A DNA stretch of 64,000 nucleotides from an uncultured Sphaerochaeta sp. (lineage in GTDB: Bacteria > Spirochaetota > Spirochaetia > Sphaerochaetales > Sphaerochaetaceae), in NCBI RefSeq assembly GCF_963677315.1, contig NZ_OY781940.1, positions 484,001 through 548,000 of the forward strand, written 5' to 3'. The position numbers and the translations under genes were made by a program. Under the pieces are notes generated by a model. The model saw only the letters and a program-made list of their open reading frames with translations, made no database searches and was not told the DNA's origin. This document shows, piece after piece, positions 17,305 through 25,455 of this stretch (position 1 is the first letter of the stretch; each line of letters begins with the position of its first letter).

Positions 17305-17331
17305 ACCATACTCCTTTTACTAGATGTATAA

Positions 17332-17360
17332 ATCGTAAACGGCGATACACCAGTTGTCAA
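17332..17360 (-). promoter_or_regulatory. Promoter of the pyrone-dicarboxylate operon
   Basis: On the minus strand TTGACA (17355-17360) is perfect, the spacer is 17 bp, and TACGAT (17332-17337) is the -10 box. The first gene begins 28 bp further on. The -35 box overlaps the first of two tandem operator-like palindromes. Confidence 0.7.
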
Positions 17361-17383
17361 CAATTTTGTTGAACAATTTTGTT
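17359..17383. promoter_or_regulatory. Two tandem 12-bp palindromes, candidate GntR operator
   Basis: AACAATTTTGTT occurs twice, at 17359-17370 and 17372-17383, separated by a single G. Each copy has inverted half-sites AACAA/TTGTT around two central bases. The first copy covers the end of the -35 box, so binding would block RNA polymerase. The FCD-type GntR protein of the operon is the obvious candidate. Confidence 0.65.
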
Positions 17384-17481
17384 CTACGCTTTAAGCGAGA
17401 CAAAAAGCACTCTCAGTGATAGTTCGCATAAAGACATATAATAGTTACAGTTACTAAGTTATCAATCTTCACGACAGAAGC

Positions 17482-17510
17482 AGACAAAACCTCCGTATAG
17501 CAAACGGAGG
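17482..17510 (-). terminator. Terminator of the rimO-to-PAP2 gene block
   Basis: Read on the minus strand, a 7-bp stem (CCTCCGT at 17490-17496 with ACGGAGG at 17504-17510 on the plus strand) is followed by TTTTGTCTG. It lies 48 bp after the PAP2 gene stop. The rest of 17384-17481 shows no gene. Confidence 0.75.
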
Positions 17511-17558
17511 CTGTAACAGGAACAGAAAGGAAGGAGAATGTAAGGGAGTGAATTAGTA

Positions 17559-18182
17559 TTAGAACGCTAAGCGCATCCCTACCATCGGACCGGCCAAAAT
17601 CTGCACAGAATCATCATGGGGGAAGAATTTGTTGGTAAGGTAAGGGCCGAGAAAGCCCAAAGCACTTCCGATTGCTGCACCAGCAAGGACATCTGTTGGA
17701 TAGTGATTTCCACTTACCACGCGTAGTACTGCCGTGGCAGTAGCCAATGACCAGGCTGCCACACTTGCAGCTCTCATCACCTGGGATTCTGGATACCACA
17801 GACTGGTAATGGTCTGGGTATAGGCGGCAGAGGTAAAGGCCATCAATGCATGGCCTGAAGGAAAGGAGTCATAATCTTCAGAGGTATCATCCGGCCTGGA
17901 GACCTCCCCAACATAGGGCCGCTGCCGATCGATGATTGCCTTAAGCGGAGTACGTACACCGAAATAGGCCCCTACCATGGTAACCCCATAGCTTCCACCA
18001 ATTGCCAGATAGTCTGAGGCAGGGGATTCGAATACGAGCATTCCAGGGGAGGCCATTGTCATAGCCAAGGTGACATCACTTGCCAGTGAAAGATCCTCGT
18101 TATATTCAAAATGTAGGGAGTAGAGCCCGGTATAGGTAAGAGTAAGGAGTAGAACCACCACAAAAATACGTTTATTGCTCAT
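17559..18182 (-). CDS. PAP2-family phosphatase, probable outer-envelope or periplasmic enzyme
   Basis: The 207-residue protein has the three-part type 2 phosphatidic acid phosphatase signature: KAIIDRQRP, PSGH in DSFPSGHALMAF, and SGNHYPTDVLAG with the catalytic histidine and aspartate. An N-terminal hydrophobic segment (RIFVVVLLLTLTYTGLYSLHF) may be a signal peptide. ATG 18182 follows GGGGGAT and overlaps the 3' end of recX by starting inside its intergenic edge; ATG 18218 lacks a ribosome site. It could act on lipid phosphates such as undecaprenyl or phosphatidylglycerol phosphate. Confidence 0.85.
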   Translation of the reverse strand: MSNKRIFVVVLLLTLTYTGLYSLHFEYNEDLSLASDVTLAMTMASPGMLVFESPASDYLAIGGSYGVTMVGAYFGVRTPLKAIIDRQRPYVGEVSRPDDTSEDYDSFPSGHALMAFTSAAYTQTITSLWYPESQVMRAASVAAWSLATATAVLRVVSGNHYPTDVLAGAAIGSALGFLGPYLTNKFFPHDDSVQILAGPMVGMRLAF

Positions 18183-18214
18183 AAAATCCCCCATCAGCAG
18201 AAAGTGTATCGGTA

Positions 18215-18811
18215 TCAAAAGAGACGCTCAAGACCGAGACGAACCTCATAGGAAGAAAAACCCTTCTTCGAGAGTACCATTCTTGCTTTATCCTTCCCCA
18301 CTTTCCGCAGAGCAAGTTCATAGGCTCTTTCCACATACTCAATGATCTGCTCCTCACTGTAAAGCTCATCAAGAGCTCCCAGGGCAGCTTCACGATCCAC
18401 ACCCTTGGCTGCAAGCCGCTGGGCCATCAGGGCTCTCCCCTCAGGATTCTTGCGTTGACGGGATTCGATGAATTGCAGGGCATAGCGAACCTCACTAAGC
18501 AGGTTCTCCTCTTTCAAGATATCCAAAACATTCTGGATACACCTCGAGGAGAACGACTTCTTCTGCAATTTGATCTTCAGCTCAAAGGCGGTATGCTCCC
18601 TACGAGCCAGATAGGTCATTGCTTGCATTTTGCAAAGATGCTGCTCCTGAAGTTCCTTGAGGTGAAAGAACTCCTCCTGAGAGACCTCCTGCCCTATGAA
18701 AAGCTGCTTTGAGACAAATAATTCACTGGGTATTGAAAAAGGAGAACCCTCCTGCGGTACGGCTCTGAAGCCACCACGAGAGGGTTCCTTTTCGATGCGA
18801 GCAAATGCCAC
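18215..18811 (-). CDS. recX: RecX-family regulatory protein
   Basis: The 198-residue protein has the alpha-helical tandem repeats of RecX, a modulator of RecA filaments. Segments AMTYLARREHTAFELKIKLQKKSFSSRCIQNVLDILKEENLLSEVRYALQFIESR and the C-terminal KARMVLSKKGFSSYEVRLGLE repeat are typical. It begins one base after the rpsI stop, so it is translated from the ribosomal protein transcript. recA is not in the window. The N-terminal ~60 residues are not conserved and may be a lineage extension. Confidence 0.8.
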   Translation of the reverse strand: MAFARIEKEPSRGGFRAVPQEGSPFSIPSELFVSKQLFIGQEVSQEEFFHLKELQEQHLCKMQAMTYLARREHTAFELKIKLQKKSFSSRCIQNVLDILKEENLLSEVRYALQFIESRQRKNPEGRALMAQRLAAKGVDREAALGALDELYSEEQIIEYVERAYELALRKVGKDKARMVLSKKGFSSYEVRLGLERLF

Positions 18812-19225
18812 TTAACGCTTGGAGAACTGGAACTTGCGGCGTGCACCCGGCTGACCGTACTTTTTACGTTCAACCATACGGGAGTCACGAGTCATGAATC
18901 CAGCAGTGTGCAGTGCAGGTCTGTAGTCATTATCATGAGCACAGAGAGCACGTGCGATACCATGGCGGCAAGCGCCTGCCTGACCGGAAGGTCCACCACC
19001 AACAACGTTGATGAGCAAGTCAAACTTGCCGGTTGTCTCAGTGGTTTCAAGAGGCTGCTTCACGATATAGGTGAGCATCGGGTTACCAAAGTAGGTATCG
19101 ATGTCCCTACCATTGATGACAATCTTGCCCTCGCCTTCCCTCAGGTAGACACGAGCAACGGCGGTCTTACGGCGTCCAACACCATGACCAAGATTTTCCA
19201 CTTTCTTTACTTCTTTCTTTGCCAT
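18812..19225 (-). CDS. rpsI: 30S ribosomal protein S9
   Basis: The 137-residue protein has the S9 core [27 protein letters not shown], the [19 protein letters not shown] segment, and the arginine-rich C-terminus ending FSKR that reaches the tRNA in the ribosomal P site. It follows rplM by 14 bases, the near-universal rplM-rpsI pair. The first ~10 residues are a basic extension. Confidence 0.98.
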   Translation of the reverse strand: MAKKEVKKVENLGHGVGRRKTAVARVYLREGEGKIVINGRDIDTYFGNPMLTYIVKQPLETTETTGKFDLLINVVGGGPSGQAGACRHGIARALCAHDNDYRPALHTAGFMTRDSRMVERKKYGQPGARRKFQFSKR

Positions 19226-19239
19226 TTTTCGCTCCTACC

Positions 19240-19668
19240 TTAAATTTCGACCTTGATGGGCTGCTGTGCCTGATGCTGGTGCTTATCACCTGCATAGACC
19301 TTCATGTTGGTGTACAGCTTGCGACCGAGGGGACCTCGGGGAAGCATACCACGAACGGCGCGCTCCATCGGATATACCGGGTTGCGCTTGACCATATCAG
19401 CATAGCTGGTCTGTCTCAGCCCACCGGGGTAGTTGGAGTGGCGATAGTACATTTTATCCTGGTACTTGTTGCCCGAAAGAGCAGCTTTCTCAGCATTGAT
19501 GATAATCACATAGTCGCCCATGTCCTGGTGTGGGACAAATTCGGGCTTGTTCTTCCCGCGGAGGATGCGTGCAGCGGCAACTGCTACCTTGCCAAGCTCC
19601 TTTCCCTCTGCATCAATCAGATACCATTTCTTCTGAATCGTCAGCGGTTTCACAAAAATAGTCTTCAT
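19240..19668 (-). CDS. rplM: 50S ribosomal protein L13
   Basis: The 142-residue protein has standard L13 features: WYLIDAEGKELGKVAVAAARILRGK, HQDMGDYVIIINAEK, YRHSNYPGGL and AVRGMLPRGPLGRK. AGGATGA lies upstream of ATG 19668. No consensus promoter stands out in the 68 bp before it, so read-through from the upstream genes or a weak promoter is possible. Confidence 0.98.
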   Translation of the reverse strand: MKTIFVKPLTIQKKWYLIDAEGKELGKVAVAAARILRGKNKPEFVPHQDMGDYVIIINAEKAALSGNKYQDKMYYRHSNYPGGLRQTSYADMVKRNPVYPMERAVRGMLPRGPLGRKLYTNMKVYAGDKHQHQAQQPIKVEI

Positions 19669-19736
19669 CTATTCATCCTGTTCTGCAAGATTGTTCTTGC
19701 GTGTGTTTTGTGCATGGCGTATTTCTACAGCCATTT

Positions 19737-20576
19737 CTATGTTACAGCATTGGCATATCGGCTAGCCAATTCCACCAGTCCAACCACATCACCCTTGGTA
19801 TAGGAACCCGGGATAATGAACGGAACATCTGCTGCCCGGGGAAACACCATGTGTTTTGTGAGTGCTTCCCTGGCAAAGGCCGCATAACGCTCTTCACTGA
19901 GACCGGTTAATCCGTACGGTCCTCGTGTTTTGAACACACCACTGAGTGGATTGTCCATGCGTTTTGCAACTGTTTCCTCCGACTTCAGTACTTGGATCAA
20001 GCTCGCGGTTGTCTTGATGAGCAAATCAAGCAACAACGGGGATACCACGTCTGAGGGCGGGACCTGTGCTGTACAGAAGGATTCCTTGAGGCAAACGACC
20101 TGAGGTACGAAACTCCCTGGGAAAGGTAGGATAGGGAGGAGCATCACGGATTCTGCCCCGCCAAAACCCAGGAACGGTCGCCAATAGGACACTGTACGGC
20201 TTGCATGTTCAGCAGAGAGAGCAGGATCAAATAGTGCATCATTTGAAACTGCGCTTACTGCTTGCATGACCTTCCGGGGGTCTGAATAAATACGGACAAC
20301 CGGAAAGCTTGGAAACAGGTTCACCAATAGCTTTTCGAGCCTTCCTGTAAATACCGATGGGTACTCTGCTATCAAACCACGACTCACCGTAGACTTGATA
20401 GCCTGCTGGATCCTCTCTGGTCGATGGCCAAGAATGGCTCTGCCATAATTCTGAAAAAAATCGGTATACCGCTCACCGTAGCGATCATATAGATAAAAGT
20501 CACGGGCGCGGACAACGGTAGGCATTGTATAACCTTCCGGCCAATCTTGTCTAGTGGCTTTCCCACTTCTCTCCAT
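19737..20576 (-). CDS. Uncharacterised protein with degenerate class-III aminotransferase-like N-terminus
   Basis: The 279-residue protein resembles glutamate-1-semialdehyde aminotransferase-like enzymes only in its first half: RDFYLYDRYGERYTDFFQNYGRAILGHRPERIQQAIK, then EKLLVNLFPSFPVVRIYSD. The usual cofactor-binding middle and the PLP lysine segment are absent, and the rest is unrelated to families I recognise. It starts at ATG 20576, one base after the pcrA stop, with a GGGGGTGAG site inside pcrA. It is probably a non-catalytic paralogue kept for another role, or a decaying gene; the frame is intact, which favours function. Confidence 0.6.
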   Translation of the reverse strand: MERSGKATRQDWPEGYTMPTVVRARDFYLYDRYGERYTDFFQNYGRAILGHRPERIQQAIKSTVSRGLIAEYPSVFTGRLEKLLVNLFPSFPVVRIYSDPRKVMQAVSAVSNDALFDPALSAEHASRTVSYWRPFLGFGGAESVMLLPILPFPGSFVPQVVCLKESFCTAQVPPSDVVSPLLLDLLIKTTASLIQVLKSEETVAKRMDNPLSGVFKTRGPYGLTGLSEERYAAFAREALTKHMVFPRAADVPFIIPGSYTKGDVVGLVELASRYANAVT

Positions 20577-20577
20577 C

Positions 20578-22860
20578 TCACTCACCCCCAATTTTCTCCA
20601 GCTGGGCAAACTTGCTGATGAACGTGGTTTTCTTGCCATTGAAAAATCTGACTTCTATGACCTCACGGTCCCCACTCATCCGAAGGGTCACTACTTCCCC
20701 TTCCCCATAACTGTCACTATAAACGCGTTGCCCTACAGGGAACAGGGGTTCCCCTTCCTTTGCTTCATGCACCGTTTTCATGGTGAAGGTCTTGGCATTA
20801 TTACCAAATCCTTTTTGTATGATGGGAGCTCCGCTTGCGCCCCATGAGGATGAAGAAGATCTTGAGGAGGGCATGGATTCATGCCGCTTTCGCTTTTCTT
20901 GAAGACTGGAGAGACCCTGATAACCAAATCCACCCACTTCGGTTCCGGGACGTATTCCCTGCACAGAAAGCAGTGATGAGTCAATCTCATCAAGAAAACG
21001 GCTTGGATGATTGTAGTTGGTCTTACCCCATATCTTCCTTGCGCGGGCGCTGAGCAGATACAACTCCTCTCTTGCCCTTGTCACTGCAACATAGAATATT
21101 CGACGTTCTTCCTCAGTATCCTCATCACTCTCAGCAGATCGACCAGGGAACAGTTCGTCTTCGAGACCGGCTACAAACACCCTGTCAAACTCCAACCCTT
21201 TGGTGTTGTGCATGGTGATAAGGGTAACCCCATCCTTATCCCTGGGATCTTCCTGCCCAAGGGTAGTTGGATCGAGAGAAAGTTGCTCGAGGAAAAGTAA
21301 CAATCCTTCCAGGGAGGACTCATAGGAAGAGAGAGCATTGACCAATGCTTCCAGGTTCTCCACCTTGCTGGTGGTATTTTGCTGGTCCAGCTTCCGGTAG
21401 TGGTCAAGCAGCCCTGATTCCCTGATGAGGAAATATGCACAATCTACCAACTCCCCTTCCTGAAGCATCTTCTGGGCATGCTCGTACATCCGCAAAAAAT
21501 GCTTTGCTCCTTCCCTTGCTTTGTTTGAGAGCCCACTCTTCTCGGTGGCAAGACGCAGCATCGCAAGCAAGTCTCCCTCAGCCTCCGGGCTGTAGGCGAG
21601 AATGGTATCCTGACTCCCCGGGCCGATTCCCCGGGTAGGCTTGTTGATCATACGCTTGAAATTGACTTCGTCCTTTGTATTGGTAAGCAGGAAGAGCAAG
21701 GCCAAGGCATCTTTTACCTCTTCACGCTCATAGAACTGCAGAGCACCAACCACCTTGTAGGGAATCCCCGAGCGCTTGAACATTGTCTCGAAGGCAACCG
21801 ACTGAGCATTCGTGCGGTATAATATGGCACTCTCGTTAAAACGTCGGTCTTTCTTAACGATGGAAGCAACACGAAGCGCTTCATCCTGCTCATCTTGAAC
21901 ATAGAAAAGATGGGGCTTACCACCCTTTCGATTTGCTGTCCAAAGCTGTTTCTCGTGTCTTCCCTTGTTGTTCTTGATGACACTGTTGGCAATTTCAAGG
22001 ATATTCTGTGTTGAGCGATAGTTCTGCTCAAGCTTCACGGTCTTTGCCATCGGATACTGATCGGGGAAGCTGAGAATATTCTGCACCTCCGCGCCACGGA
22101 ACCGGTAGATGGACTGATCGTCATCACCTACGACGCAGATGAAGGTACCTGGCCCTACCAAACGATGCAGTAGTTTGAACTGTGCAGCATTGGAATCCTG
22201 ATACTCATCCACCAAGATCATGCTGAAGCGACGGTGAACCCACTGCTGAATTTCAGGTTTGGTCTCAAGCAACTCGATGCTGCGGCCGATCAGGTCGGCA
22301 AAATCCACGTTTCCCACCTGATGCAACTTCCGCTCATATGCCTCAAACATACGCTTGAAGGTGGAGTCGACCTTCAGTGACTGCAAATTGTCCGTATAGG
22401 TCAGTCCCCTATCCTTTGCATAACTGATCTTTCTCATGATGGGATCAAGTTCTCGTTTCTTGTAGTTCGGAAAACAAGAGGCAAGCAAACTCAATGAGTC
22501 ATCGTCATCGTAGATGGTGAAGTTTGCGTCAAGGCCAATTTCTGAACCGAATCTCCTGAGAAACCAAGCACCAAATGAGTGGAAGGTTCGGATATTGCAA
22601 TCATTGACATCTGAGCGACCTTCCAACATCTGCCCTACACGCTCTTTCATCTCATTTGCTGCCTTGTTGGTGAAGGTCACCGCAAGAATCTTATAGGGGG
22701 GAATGCCAAGCTGTTCGATGGCATAGGCAATCTTGGTGGTTATAACGCGTGTCTTGCCACTACCAGCACCTGCAAGGACGAGCAGAGGATGACTGTTTTC
22801 AAGAACAGCTTCCTTTTGCGCTTCATTGAGTTGATCCATAAGTTGCTGCAGTTCAGCCAT
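20578..22860 (-). CDS. pcrA: ATP-dependent DNA helicase, UvrD/PcrA family
   Basis: This superfamily 1A 3'-5' helicase acts in nucleotide excision repair, replication restart and RecA removal. The 760 residues contain Walker A GAGSGKT (31-37), DEYQDSN as Walker B, GDDDQSIYRFRGA, and the C-terminal motifs VTLITMHNTKGLEFDRVFVAGLEDELFP and YVAVTRAREELYL. A serine-rich linker leads to a PcrA-type C-terminal Tudor-like domain (VGQRVYSDSYGEGEV). It starts inside the 3' end of rimO by eight bases, with AAGGAGG upstream. Confidence 0.95.
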   Translation of the reverse strand: MAELQQLMDQLNEAQKEAVLENSHPLLVLAGAGSGKTRVITTKIAYAIEQLGIPPYKILAVTFTNKAANEMKERVGQMLEGRSDVNDCNIRTFHSFGAWFLRRFGSEIGLDANFTIYDDDDSLSLLASCFPNYKKRELDPIMRKISYAKDRGLTYTDNLQSLKVDSTFKRMFEAYERKLHQVGNVDFADLIGRSIELLETKPEIQQWVHRRFSMILVDEYQDSNAAQFKLLHRLVGPGTFICVVGDDDQSIYRFRGAEVQNILSFPDQYPMAKTVKLEQNYRSTQNILEIANSVIKNNKGRHEKQLWTANRKGGKPHLFYVQDEQDEALRVASIVKKDRRFNESAILYRTNAQSVAFETMFKRSGIPYKVVGALQFYEREEVKDALALLFLLTNTKDEVNFKRMINKPTRGIGPGSQDTILAYSPEAEGDLLAMLRLATEKSGLSNKAREGAKHFLRMYEHAQKMLQEGELVDCAYFLIRESGLLDHYRKLDQQNTTSKVENLEALVNALSSYESSLEGLLLFLEQLSLDPTTLGQEDPRDKDGVTLITMHNTKGLEFDRVFVAGLEDELFPGRSAESDEDTEEERRIFYVAVTRAREELYLLSARARKIWGKTNYNHPSRFLDEIDSSLLSVQGIRPGTEVGGFGYQGLSSLQEKRKRHESMPSSRSSSSSWGASGAPIIQKGFGNNAKTFTMKTVHEAKEGEPLFPVGQRVYSDSYGEGEVVTLRMSGDREVIEVRFFNGKKTTFISKFAQLEKIGGE

Positions 22861-24205
22861 GAGACACGCCTCCTTTCAAGGGGATTGCCTCCAGGTCAAG
22901 ACCGTTGACCCTGCTAATTCCGCAGCGTAGCACCTCGCCTGCCTTTAGGTCGCGACCCATTACCACGGTAAGTCCATCGACCTCCGGTGCCTGGGCATAC
23001 ATACGACCGATTGCCAAGTCTTCGCCTTCAACCGGTTCCTCAATAAGCACATCATACTCCTTACCGATAAATCGTTTCAGGTTCTCACTGGTGATCGGAG
23101 CCTGTAACGCCTCAAGCTGCTTCTGGAATCCTTGTGCACGCTTCAAGGCTTTTGCATGCTCCTTTTCCCCTCGAAGTGCATATGCCTTGGTCCCTTCCTC
23201 ACGGCTGTACAAGAAGGAGCCAACCCAATCGAGGCGAGCGCGCTTGAGGAAATCAAGCACCTCGGCAAAAGACTGCTCATCTTCCCCTGGATACCCTAAA
23301 AGAATCGTGGAGCGGAAAACCGCTTCAGGAAGCACTTCCCTGATCTGGTCGATCATTGTCAGGTGCTGCTCCTTGTCCCCCTTCCTTCCCATGCTCCTCA
23401 GGATGGCAGTATCTGCATGCTGGAAGGGAATATCGAAGTATGGCAGCACCTTCTTGTGCTCCTTGATGAATGCAGGCAACCCGGAAGGAAATGCATCTGG
23501 ATGTATATAGAGAAGCCTCACCACAAAGTCTCCTCCAAGCGCAACAAGGTCGGCGAGCAATTCCATGAAACGACTGGTTCGCTCAGGACTGTCGGTTCCG
23601 TAGGATGCCAGATCCTGGGCGATAAGATTGATTTCCTTCACTCCTCGATTGATCAGGGCTTTTGCATCTGTGAGGATGGCCTGCTTGGGCCTGCTTCGTA
23701 AATTTCCTCTTATGAGAGGGATGGCACAGTAGGAACACCAATGGTTACACCCTTCACTGATCTTCAAGTATGCACTCCCAGGGAAGGAGAGCAGTTCATT
23801 TCTTTCATATACCTCGTTCTCTGGAGCTGGATAGGAAGGAACTTCCACGACCCTGTCACCGGCAAACACCTTTCTCACCACATCCTTGATTGCTGAAAGA
23901 TCGCGGTTGCCGAAAATGGCAGAGGCCTCCGGCAACTGCTCGCGCAACTCATCTGCGTAGCGCTGGGCCATACATCCACTGAGAATGATCTTTGCATCTG
24001 GGTTTGCCTCATGCAGTGTGAAGAATGCCTCGATCGACTGCTCACGAGCTGACTCGATGAATCCACAGGTGTTAACAAGGATAAGATCGGCTTCACTTGC
24101 AGATTCTGTCAGCTCTAATGCATCCTCTTCAAGTTGCTTGATCAGCATCTCTGCATCAACTTGGTTCTTGGAACATCCAAGATTTTCTATGTAAAATTTC
24201 TTCAT
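22853..24205 (-). CDS. rimO: Ribosomal protein S12 methylthiotransferase RimO
   Basis: This radical-SAM enzyme adds a methylthio group to an aspartate of ribosomal protein S12. The 450-residue protein has the N-terminal UPF0004 domain with Cys11, Cys47 and Cys78 for the auxiliary cluster. The radical-SAM motif EGCNHWCSYC carries Cys153, Cys157 and Cys160, and a C-terminal TRAM domain follows (IGKEYDVLIEEPVEGEDLAIGRMYAQAPEVDG). The opening KKFYIENLGCSKNQVD separates RimO from MiaB. It heads the minus-strand block through pcrA. Confidence 0.96.
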   Translation of the reverse strand: MKKFYIENLGCSKNQVDAEMLIKQLEEDALELTESASEADLILVNTCGFIESAREQSIEAFFTLHEANPDAKIILSGCMAQRYADELREQLPEASAIFGNRDLSAIKDVVRKVFAGDRVVEVPSYPAPENEVYERNELLSFPGSAYLKISEGCNHWCSYCAIPLIRGNLRSRPKQAILTDAKALINRGVKEINLIAQDLASYGTDSPERTSRFMELLADLVALGGDFVVRLLYIHPDAFPSGLPAFIKEHKKVLPYFDIPFQHADTAILRSMGRKGDKEQHLTMIDQIREVLPEAVFRSTILLGYPGEDEQSFAEVLDFLKRARLDWVGSFLYSREEGTKAYALRGEKEHAKALKRAQGFQKQLEALQAPITSENLKRFIGKEYDVLIEEPVEGEDLAIGRMYAQAPEVDGLTVVMGRDLKAGEVLRCGISRVNGLDLEAIPLKGGVSHG

Positions 24206-24299
24206 TGCGTAATTATCTCCTGATACATATACAAAAAATCAGATTAGCATAAATGCAGTGCTCTTTCCTACCTCCCTCCCCTCAGGATGGTTGTTGACA

Positions 24300-24327
24300 G
24301 TATGTAAATTTATGTAAATTTACATAC
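24300..24327. promoter_or_regulatory. 28-bp near-perfect palindrome upstream of oppBCDF
   Basis: GTATGTAAATTT (24300-24311) and AAATTTACATAC (24316-24327) are perfect 12-bp inverted arms around ATGT. A consensus TTGACA ends one base before the palindrome (24294-24299). This is a strong operator candidate for the opp genes, or for divergent control of rimO. It could also be a DNA cruciform. Confidence 0.6.
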
Positions 24328-24410
24328 TATGCAATTGATACACATCTTATTATACACAATATGATTATACCTTATAGATGTAATGAATCTTTTGGAATTT
24401 TACATCATTC

Positions 24411-24439
24411 TTGCATAAATGAACGTCTTGGTATAGTAT
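24411..24439 (+). promoter_or_regulatory. Putative promoter of oppBCDF
   Basis: TTGCAT (24411-24416) with TAGTAT 17 bp on (24434-24439), or TATAGT 15 bp on, lies 75 bp before oppB. The 308-bp gap 24206-24513 also holds the palindrome at 24300 and is very AT-rich; no gene is evident in it. Confidence 0.4.
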
Positions 24440-24513
24440 CAAAATGCTGTATGTACATAGGTGCACCTTTCTGCCTTTCTACTATGTAGCAAAACTCACA
24501 GACGAGGAAACGA

Positions 24514-25443
24514 ATGACAAAATATATCGTGAACCGACTATTGGGAATGATTCCCACGCTTTTGATTATTATCACGTTGAGTTTTTTCATTGTCCGTATT
24601 GCCCCTGGTGGCCCATTTGCCAGTGAACGCAAGCTTCCTGAAGTAGTGGAGAGAAACATTAACGCAAAATATCACTTGGACGAGCCGCTGATCCAACAGT
24701 ACGGCCGTTATATGTTTGATATTCTGCGTGGCGATCTCGGCCCTTCCTTCAAGTATAAGGACTATGATGTAAACTACTACATCGCCAACAGCCTCCCAAA
24801 GTCAGTAGTACTGGGAAGCTATGCAATGCTCATCGCATTGGTTTTTGGCATATCTGCAGGTATTATGGCTGCAGTTCGACAGAACACCTGGTTGGATTAT
24901 CTTAGTATGGGGGTTGCCGTCATCGGTATCTCGGTACCGCTGTTCGTCATTGCCCCGGTCCTACAGCTCATCTTCGCGATGAAATTGAAATGGCTGCCGA
25001 CCAGTGGCTGGTACACTACAGGAGAAGGTTGGAAGACCGTTATTCTTCCTGCAGTATCCCTCTCCTTTGCCTATTTCGCAAACATCGCCCGATTGACCCG
25101 TTCCTCAATGCTGGAAACACTCAGAAGTGATTATATCCGCACAGCAAAGGCCAAGGGGATGAGAAGCTCCACTATCATTTTCAAGCATGCAATGAAAGGT
25201 GCAATGCTTCCAATTGTAAGTTATCTTGGTCCTGCATTTGCCGGAATCATCACCGGATCAATCGTCGTAGAGCAAATTTTCCGCGTACCTGGTTTGGGCA
25301 AGTTCTTCGTACAGAGCTCCTTCAACCGTGACTATACCCTTATCGTTGGGGTAGTCATTGTCTACTCAGCCATCCTGATAGTGATGAACTTTCTGGTAGA
25401 CATCATCTACGCACAGCTCGACCCACGAATTACGTACAAATAA
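24514..25443 (+). CDS. oppB: Oligopeptide ABC transporter permease OppB/DppB type
   Basis: The 309-residue inner-membrane permease begins KYIVNRLLGMIPTLLIIITLSFFIVRIAPGGPFASE, the standard OppB opening. About six membrane segments follow, with the coupling-helix motif EAA-like region RSSMLETLRSDYIRTAKAKGMR that contacts the ATPases. GAGGAAA precedes ATG 24514. It leads the cluster oppB-oppC-oppD-oppF, all closely spaced. Confidence 0.95.
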   Translation: MTKYIVNRLLGMIPTLLIIITLSFFIVRIAPGGPFASERKLPEVVERNINAKYHLDEPLIQQYGRYMFDILRGDLGPSFKYKDYDVNYYIANSLPKSVVLGSYAMLIALVFGISAGIMAAVRQNTWLDYLSMGVAVIGISVPLFVIAPVLQLIFAMKLKWLPTSGWYTTGEGWKTVILPAVSLSFAYFANIARLTRSSMLETLRSDYIRTAKAKGMRSSTIIFKHAMKGAMLPIVSYLGPAFAGIITGSIVVEQIFRVPGLGKFFVQSSFNRDYTLIVGVVIVYSAILIVMNFLVDIIYAQLDPRITYK

Positions 25444-25455
25444 GAGGAGAGGACC

